Of a stretch of 64,000 bases of DNA, positions 57,951 through 64,000 are shown piece after piece. The stretch is taken from NCBI GenBank assembly GCA_025738555.1, contig JAOVFP010000007.1, positions 1,240,001-1,304,000 of the forward strand, in the 5' to 3' direction. This DNA comes from Cyathus striatus (Eukaryota; Basidiomycota; Agaricomycetes; Agaricales; Nidulariaceae). Below the pieces are notes generated by a model, which was not told the origin of the DNA, made no database searches, and was given only the letters and a program-made list of their open reading frames with translations. How positions within the stretch are numbered: the first letter of the stretch is position 1; the number at the start of each line of letters is the position of its first letter. A program made the position numbers and the translations under genes.

Positions 57951-60900
57951 ATAGTTTTAACAGTATAATTAATATAACAGTTGCAAAGAACATGAAGATA
58001 TGACACAGATGTTATATGTGAACAATGTGTGACATATGTGAGAATGTAACAAGTGTAATATCAATATATAAGAGATGTATGACATGTGATAAGTATAATA
58101 GCTGTAACAGATGTGGTGTGACATGAATTTGGAAATGTGACATATGTGACTACATAATAGGAGTGTCATACATGCAAATGTGACAAGCATAATAGCAATA
58201 ACCAACAACACAAATCTGACAATTGTGATATGTGTGACAAATATAAAAGTATGATAAGAGTGACATTTGTAAACATGTGACATGTGTGATATACATGATG
58301 CATGTGACATATATGTAAAAGTGTGACATATGACAATGTTACATATTGTGACAGTGTGGTCTACTGTGCCAGTGTGATATATTGTAGCCACATGGTGTAT
58401 CATGGCAATGTAACATGTATAACCAAATAAAATCACTTTGTTGTCAGAAGTAACAAAGAATAAAGAGGGGGTGGTTGAGAGGAATGAGAGTGATAATGAA
58501 GCAAGAACTCAAACACAAACACTGACACTGACACAGACACAGATGGGGAGGAAACTAGTTAACAACTACCAAGTTACAGAGTGTTTATATACTGAGTGTC
58601 TACCAAAGTCCAACCAAGTTCCTGTAACTAAGGTAACTGACAGCTGTCAATCACAGAGCTGTCAAGTATGACAGGTGACAAGTGACAGCTGTCAAAGAAG
58701 CTGTGCAACTCAGAATATCTAACATTTGTAACATCTGGAACATAATTTAATATTGTGTGACATATTGTAACATTGTGATGTATTGTGATGGTGTGATGTG
58801 TTGTGACAGTGTGATGTATTGTGAGCATATAATGGTATTGTGATGGTATAACAATGTGATGTACTGCAATGGTGTGAGATATTGTGACAGTGGGAAGTAT
58901 TGTGACATACTGTGACCATGTGACATATTGTGACAGTATGATGTATTGTGACCATGTAATATGTATAACCAAATGAAATGACTAATTTTATATTGTGTGA
59001 CATATGTGACATATGTAATGTCATATGTCAGCTGTCACCAAACTCATAAAGCAATCACTGTAATTAGATGAAGTAGTATTGAAGCTCTGACTGCAACCAA
59101 ATGAAGTGAAAGAAAAATTGTGAAGTAATTACTGTAATTAGATGAAGCAGCAATGAAGCTCAGACTGTAACCATATGAAGTGAAAATAAAATAGTGAAGT
59201 AAATACTGTAATTAAATAAAGTAGCAATGAAGCTCTGACTGTAACCATATGAAGTAAGAATAAAATAGTGAAGTAAATACTGTACTTAGATGAAGTAGCA
59301 ATGAAGCTCTGACTGTAACCAAATGAAGTGAAAGTACAATTTTGAAACAATTACTGTATTTAAATAAAGCAATAATAAAGCTTAAACTGCAACTACATGA
59401 AGTAGAACTAAAATAATGAAGCAAATACTGTAGTTAGATGAAGCAGCAATGAAGCTCAGATTGCAACCATGTGAAGCTAAAATAATGAAGTAACTTCTGC
59501 ATATGAATCAAGTAGCTATGAAGCTCAAACTGCAATTGCATGAAGTAGAAGTACAATTGTGAAGCAAATACTGCAAATAAATGAAGGGATGATGAAGCTC
59601 AGACTGCAATGATATGAAGTAGAATTACAATAATGAAGTAACTCTTACACTTGAATGAAGTAGTTATGAAGCTAAGACTGCAATAAGATCAAGTGGAACA
59701 GAAATGGTGAAGCAATTACTGTAGTATAATAAAGCTACTGTGAAGTTCATACTACAACTACATGAAGTAGACATACAAAAGTGAAGCAAGTCCTGCAGAT
59801 GAATGAAGTAGTTATGAAGCTCTGATTGAAACCATATGAAGTAGAACAGAAATAGTGAAGTGATTGATATAATTTAATGAAGCTTCTGTGAAGCTGAGAC
59901 TGCAAGTACATGAAGTAGATATACAATTATGAAGCTTATACTACAACTATGTGAAGTCAAACTACACTGATGAAGTAACTTATGCAAATAAATGAAGCAG
60001 TCATGAAACTCAGACTGCAAGTGCATAAAGTAGCTACGAAGTTCAGATTGCAACCATTAGAAGCAAAATATAAATGGTGAAGCAATTATTACAATTTGAT
60101 GAAGTAGTAGTAAATTTCAATTGTGAAGTAATAGCTGTAATTTAAAGAAGCAATGGTGAAGCTCTCACTGTAATTATATGAAGTAGAGCTAGCTATGAAG
60201 TTGCACCTGCAACTCTATAGAAGTAGCTTCACATGTTGTAGTTGTATATCCCCAAGTAAGTTTACTGCAATTGCTGTATGAAGTATGACAATAGTTGTCA
60301 GCACTAGTGTTGCACGCTAGTTGTTCCATGCGCTTGTCGGATATGTCATTGTGTAGGGCATGAAAGGTGGCAATCCTTTCACTCAAAGCTACTTGTAGCT
60401 CGTTCATATTGACGGATTTGTCGTCCGACTCACCGTTCTTGTCCCTGGCTTGTCCTTGGTGACGTGGCGTCTTTATCGACGCTGAGTTGTGTTGTCCAGC
60501 TTGTTGGGGCGGCACCGCGAGTTGCGCTGCTTGCTCCGTTTCTCTTGTTGGTGCTGGATTTCTTGGTGGTCCGAGGTCGCTGATGTGCAAGGGGTTGTTC
60601 TCCCCCTGTTGGTACTCACTTACAGCGATCGTCGCTACTGTTTGTTCAAGGTTTTGTATTGGAGTTCGTTCCCCTGTTCCCCTGCCTTGTACGGGCATGG
60701 GGGCGGCAGGAGAGTTGGACCCCCCTGCGGGAGGGCCTATCAGCCCACTCAGATGGGGGGGTAGTTGTCATTGGGAGGAATTGGGTGGAGAAGTCATGTC
60801 TATAAGGGTATGAAGGCTATGCTTCATGACGAGTTTAGAAGGTGGTTGATGATGGGGGTTGCCTTGTTGGGGGCAATGCGGGACTTCTCGGCTTTAATAG

Positions 60901-61007
60901 GAAGGTCCTTTGTGTTGTGTGTACCTCCGTTCCACGCTTGTCGTACACCATGCGATCGTCCGCGTGGTTCTCGTAGAGTCGCAAAAACCTGGATAGGTTT
61001 AAAAAAG

Positions 61008-61230
61008 TGTAGAGGTTCAACTCCTCTACTGAACTTAACTCACTCACGCACCACGTAAACCAGACCAGTGAATAGGTAGTCTACAAGTGTACGAGTGAAA
61101 GTTGTTTTTACGAGTAAATAATGGTAAATTTATATAAGGCAACGCCTGACGGCGTTGCCAAACAGTCCGTAGGTAAACAATATTACATAATGAGTGTGTC
61201 AATGTTACGTAGGTAAGGTGCTGCCTTACA
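61008..61230 (-). repeat. 5' LTR of the minus-strand element
   Basis: 223 bp; partner of 44182-44404. Inside the element the minus-strand sequence after the LTR begins CTTTTTTAAACC, which lacks the TGG typical of a tRNA-CCA primer site. Confidence 0.95.
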
Positions 61231-61254
61231 ATCTTGTCTCCATCTTGTCACAGG

Positions 61255-61580
61255 TGCCAAGTGTAATGCTTTGTGAAAAGTGTGACACTACATGAAAATC
61301 TGTGATACACTCAATGCATAGTGTCACACTTAATGCATAGTGTCACACTTAATGTATAGTATCACACTCAATACTTAGTGTTACATTTAACATATAGTGT
61401 CACTCTCAACACTTAGTGTTACACTCAGTGCATAGTGTCACATTTAATGTATAGTGTCACACTCAATGCATAGTGTCACACTCAATGCATAGTGTCACAC
61501 TTAATGCATAGTGTCACATTTAACATATAGTGTCACACTCAATGCATAGTATCATGCTTAATGCAGAGTGTCACACATAA
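61255..61580. repeat. GTGACACTA-type array, inverted copy
   Basis: Units such as TAGTGTCACACTTAATGCA are the reverse complement of the array at 9020-10545. This is the remaining array of element copy 2. Confidence 0.85.
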
Positions 61581-61793
61581 GGAAATAAGTATAATAAAAT
61601 TCTGTACAGAATTTTCAGGTCTGTAATGCAGAATTCCAAGGAATTCTGCATAACCCATACAGAATTTTCAGAATCTGTGCAGAATCTGCACAGACCCAAA
61701 AAAACCTCTGCTAAAATGAAAAAAATATGTGCAGATTCCACACAGATTCCACATGGATCCATACAGAACACATGGCTAAGTGTAAAGAGCTTG

Positions 61794-62814
61794 CATTTTT
61801 GCTTCCTGCAGTCCTTTCTACAATTTTTGAACATGAACTAGTGGGCATAGTTACAGCTGCATTCAACATATTTCTGTTACATTAACAATGTGTAAAATGC
61901 TATGTGTTTTGGCCATTCTCTAATGTCAATATCAATATAAACTCAGTTTTCACTAAGTATGTATTTTCTTCCTGTAATTGTTTCTCAGATACTCAAATGT
62001 TAGCTGGGGGCTGCAGTTGCAGCTAGGAATCATTCCTATTGCAGTTACAAGTTTGATGCCCACAACAACCTGTCTTTTAGCTCTTATATTTCACCTATAT
62101 CAAAACATATATATGCAAACTTGACTTTACCCTTAACCACCACCACCACTATCCAGTAAGTCATTTTTAGTCCCTTTTCTTTGCTTTTTCACCATTTTTA
62201 AAATGCTTTACATCTCAAAGGCAATCTCTCAAGGATTTAAAGGAGTTGCATGCTCTCAAATTAAAGGGATCATATGCTCCATACTCAACATGGAGAAAGA
62301 CTCCATTTCCTCAAACATGAAGGACTGGGTTGTCATGTACATTCTTCTTTTTTTCTTGTCATATTCTCAATTAATGGAATGGTAGAACAGGTATGCACCA
62401 CAGCAGGAATCAGAAGGAGGCTGATCACATCACTGTGTGTGGTTTGGACAGCAGCAGTAGATGAAAACTGTACAATGTTAAAACTAATTGTAATAAGATT
62501 TATGTAGTGTTCTCATACTTACCATATACCCTTTTCTTGATACCAAATATGTCATATATGTTTTTTTGGCAATTTTATGCTTCCCACCATAAGTCAAGCA
62601 CTCAAAAAATGCATATGGAAACTTATATTCCCAATTTTGGTTGTTCTAAATGTATGTAATGTTATCTCTCATATATTCACATTATACTGTACATATCTAA
62701 ACTAATTATAGTACATGACTGTTGTACCTCATTTACTCAAATATAGTACCCCTGATGACCAATGTGTAGTACCACTGTGGAACATCATTCCACACAGCTA
62801 CTAACTGAAAATTT
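61794..62814. other. No recognisable gene
   Basis: AT-rich DNA right of the second nest. Short open stretches (60-77 codons at 62203-62507) have no motifs. Upstream exons of the KDZ transposase may have been here but cannot be identified. Confidence 0.4.
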
Positions 62815-63344
62815 GAGGGAGCAGAATCACCATCCAATATTATGAAATTTTTGGAGGAAGTTGAAGAGTCCATGCCAAATTATGTATGTATTGACAAGGC
62901 ATATTTGGTACTAAGAAATCTTCTTAATGATGCAAGAAGAGAGCAATAGAAAACCTGAAAAAAAACTAAAGATATAGTGTAAATAGTTATTATTATACAA
63001 ATTACAGAGTTAAAGACTTCCTCTGTAGAATATTTTGCAATCTATTTGAAAAGAGCTTTTAATACACAGGTAAGATACATATTATAATTATTTCAAAACA
63101 TTTTTAAAACTACTACTTGTCATAGGCATGTGAACAGCTTAATGCTTAGCTTGGTGGCTTTGAGTCTATTTTAAAAAAAATGACTCCAAGCAATTTTAAT
63201 TGGTTTTTACACACCATGTTGTTTTATTACAGTAAACATGTTATAAATAGGCAAGCAAGAAGAAGACAGAAAGCTAATGGAATGGAAGTGGAAGAAGATG
63301 TAGCAGAGAATGATGACTTTCCAGCTGAAGATATTGTTCTCTAA
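62815..63344 (+). pseudogene. KDZ-family transposase, C-terminal fragment
   Basis: Segments MPNYVCIDKAYLVLRNLL, YRVKDFLCRIFCN, RAFNT(Q), then after a 56-nt GT-AG intron (63070-63125) ACEQLNA, LGGFESILKKMTPSNF, NWFLHTMLFYYSKHVI. It ends with a basic then acidic tail (RQARRRQ...MEVEEDVAENDD) at a TAA, 63342-63344. This is the standard C-terminal layout of basidiomycete KDZ (Kyakuja-Dileera-Zisupton) transposases. Several stops, including TAG at 63147-63149 where Trp is normal (NAWLGG), and missing N-terminal exons make it dead. Confidence 0.8.
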
Positions 63345-63485
63345 ATAACTAAACTCATGTATTAGTAATCACATCTAGTAACACATACAGTACAATTATG
63401 CTTCAGCTAATGTTGTTTGGTTTTTTGGAAAAAGGTTTGATGTAAATCTCTGAAATAACTAATGCAAAAAAATTAATACAGTAAA

Positions 63486-63990
63486 ATTTATTTGAATTTT
63501 CACTTACAAGTAGAATTTCCTCAACTTGATGTGCAAGTTTCCACTGCTCTTCTGATAGATGAAATCCACTTTGATTGTTGTTGGAATTACCAGTTAACTG
63601 CTCAATAATTGGTCAGAAATAGATATGAGCTGAGAGACAATTCAAATCTGAATTCCAATGAGTTGGAATCTGTTGTGCAAGAGTTCTTGTGTTACCAGAA
63701 AACTCTTCATCATCTTCAATAAGCTTGTTGAATTCTCTTTCAATGTTGTTATATCATGAATCCTGCAAGCCAGTCCTGAAATCTACAACAAAATTAGAAA
63801 TTTTAAATATAATGATGGAATAAAATATACTCTAGGAAAAATTCCAAGTGCAATTTGGCTTTCACTTTCTTCAATTATAATGTCTTCTTGTTCCATAATT
63901 GGAATGGACTTTCTTTCAAAAGTTTTAATTGCTGCATTATTATGCATTTCCCTTCCATTATCATTCAAAGTCACATTACTAGATGCATCT
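63486..63990 (-). pseudogene. hAT transposase fragment
   Basis: Minus strand: an exon around 63765-63506 encodes YNNIEREFNKLIEDDEEFSG, then LAQQIPTHWNSDLNCLSAHI, LTGNSNNN and LSEEQWKLAHQVEEILL. This is the region before the dimerisation domain of hAT transposases, where T-R/H-WNS-L is typical. A donor GTAAGTG follows. TGA stops at 63754-63756 and 63613-63615 both fit CGA/Arg. The acidic stretch further right (63783-63974, MEQEDIIIEESESQ) is probably an upstream exon that continues beyond the window. Convergent with the KDZ fragment. Confidence 0.7.
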
Positions 63991-64000
63991 GCTTCTTCAC

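Larger units (their letters stand above)
55075..60309. mobile_element. 5.2-kb foldback element in gag
   Basis: Flanked by the 7-bp duplication TTGCACG (55068-55074, 60310-60316); removing the insert and one duplicate restores the gag frame. The ends are inverted from GTGCTGACAAC inward. The two halves are near mirror images: the arm 55075 to about 56880 pairs with about 57960-60309. The right arm has an extra insert-like block around 58438-58740. No ORF resembles a transposase. The right terminus reads CACTAGTGCTG when inverted, the left GAGGGGTGCTG, so the outermost five bases disagree. Superfamily unknown. Confidence 0.85.
48459..60797 (-). pseudogene. Gag-Pol of the minus-strand Ty3/gypsy element
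   Basis: Starts at ATG 60797 (MTSPPNSSQ, then TGA at 60768), continues to 60317, resumes at 55067 beyond the foldback insert (EQLAC-KAMDRV in frame), and runs to a TAA at 48459. Apart from one frameshift near 53863 it is a single frame of roughly 2,350 codons. Premature stops at 60768, 53349, 52347, 52197, 51624, 50904, 50703, 50436, 49722 and 48699 are all TGA. At several of them related elements carry Arg (for example before LPPFHEVNH, after HFGDQ, after LFPN). Domain order: gag, CCHC, protease, RT, RNase H, integrase, chromodomain. RT has YIND in place of YIDD. Confidence 0.9.
44182..61230 (-). mobile_element. Old Ty3/gypsy chromovirus, minus strand, with two nested insertions
   Basis: The 223-bp LTRs at 44182-44404 and 61008-61230 start TGTAGAGG and end CCTTACA. 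The target duplication ATCTT flanks both sides (44177-44181, 61231-61235). LTRs differ at four positions, all transitions, three at CG sites. Without inserts the element is about 10.5 kb. Reading right to left: leader, gag, pol with a chromodomain, and a long extra 3' ORF. It has ten in-frame TGA stops and several frameshifts, so it is dead. Confidence 0.95.
43932..61793. mobile_element. Array-bearing DNA element, copy 2 (inverted, split)
   Basis: 43932-44181 is the reverse complement of the right arm of the 8813-10760 element. 61231-61793 is the reverse complement of its left arm and part of the array. Between them sits the minus-strand Ty3/gypsy element with duplication ATCTT. The copy itself is about 0.8 kb. 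I find no flanking duplication for this copy, so its outer ends are approximate. Confidence 0.75.

Noticed and set aside
55331..60189. Repeated 70-codon frames in the foldback arms
   Set aside because: They are the same frame recurring with the 74-bp tandem unit and its inverse; not genes.
48459..60797. TGA recoding (Trp or readthrough) in place of decay
   Set aside because: The young chromovirus in the same window uses TGG for Trp and has no internal TGA. The TGA sites mostly match Arg, other lesions (frameshift, YIND, insertions) are present, and a normal TAA ends the frame.
43932..61793. Flanking duplication for element copy 2
   Set aside because: ACTATGTC on the left and CATTTTTG on the right do not match; the true ends may be eroded, so no duplication is claimed.

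Overview
The window looks like repeat-rich, gene-poor DNA from a basidiomycete fungus, probably an agaricomycete. The signs are short GT-AG introns of about 48-60 nt, an NB-ARC/TPR STAND (NLR-type) gene, a KDZ transposase remnant, a metazoan/fungal-type alpha-kinase, and LTR retrotransposons whose integrases end in chromodomains. No intact ordinary host gene was found. Almost everything readable is mobile DNA or a decayed gene.

Layout. 1-12.5 kb: unique low-complexity DNA, a CT-rich minisatellite (1340-1915), an ABCB-type transporter pseudogene (4078-4718, +), an NB-ARC/TPR pseudogene (6945-8579, -) and a non-autonomous DNA element filled with a GTGACACTA-type array (8813-10760), itself hit by a MITE (9168-9871). 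12.5-40.2 kb: one deep nest. A solo LTR (12548-40224, target duplication GGGTG) was split by a DNA transposon (12658-39522, duplication GCTGTG, 418-bp inverted repeats). That transposon carries a multi-exon DDE integrase gene (-) and a divergent alpha-kinase gene (+). The integrase gene was hit by a shorter relative (13894-28834). The relative was hit by a hAT-like element (14131-16921) and by a young chromovirus with identical 621-bp LTRs and an intact 2421-aa Gag-Pol (17860-27608). The alpha-kinase gene was hit by a second copy of the hAT-like element (33740-37628), which contains its own solo LTR (33958-35145). 40.2-43.9 kb: no recognised gene, with degenerate repeats. 43.9-61.8 kb: a second nest. 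An inverted copy of the array-bearing element was split by an old Ty3/gypsy element on the minus strand (44182-61230, duplication ATCTT). This was hit by a 1.28-kb element in its extra 3' ORF and by a 5.2-kb foldback element in gag. 61.8-64 kb: KDZ and hAT transposase remnants, convergent.

How the parts relate. Nearly every insertion boundary can be placed to the base from target duplications, so the order of events can be read. In the coding interruptions followed across, removing the insert plus one duplicate keeps the frame. The old coding sequences decay by one dominant route. In the minus-strand Ty3/gypsy element all ten in-frame premature stops are TGA and none is TAG or TAA. At several of them related proteins have Arg, as expected if CGA became TGA by CpG deamination. 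Mismatched target duplications, most LTR differences and a YIDD-to-YIND change in the RT active site fit the same process. The young chromovirus shows none of this decay.

The two most novel items are the integrase plus alpha-kinase transposon (about 8.0 kb without later insertions) and the extra 3' ORFs downstream of pol in both Ty3/gypsy elements. One of these ORFs contains a clean 62-nt intron.
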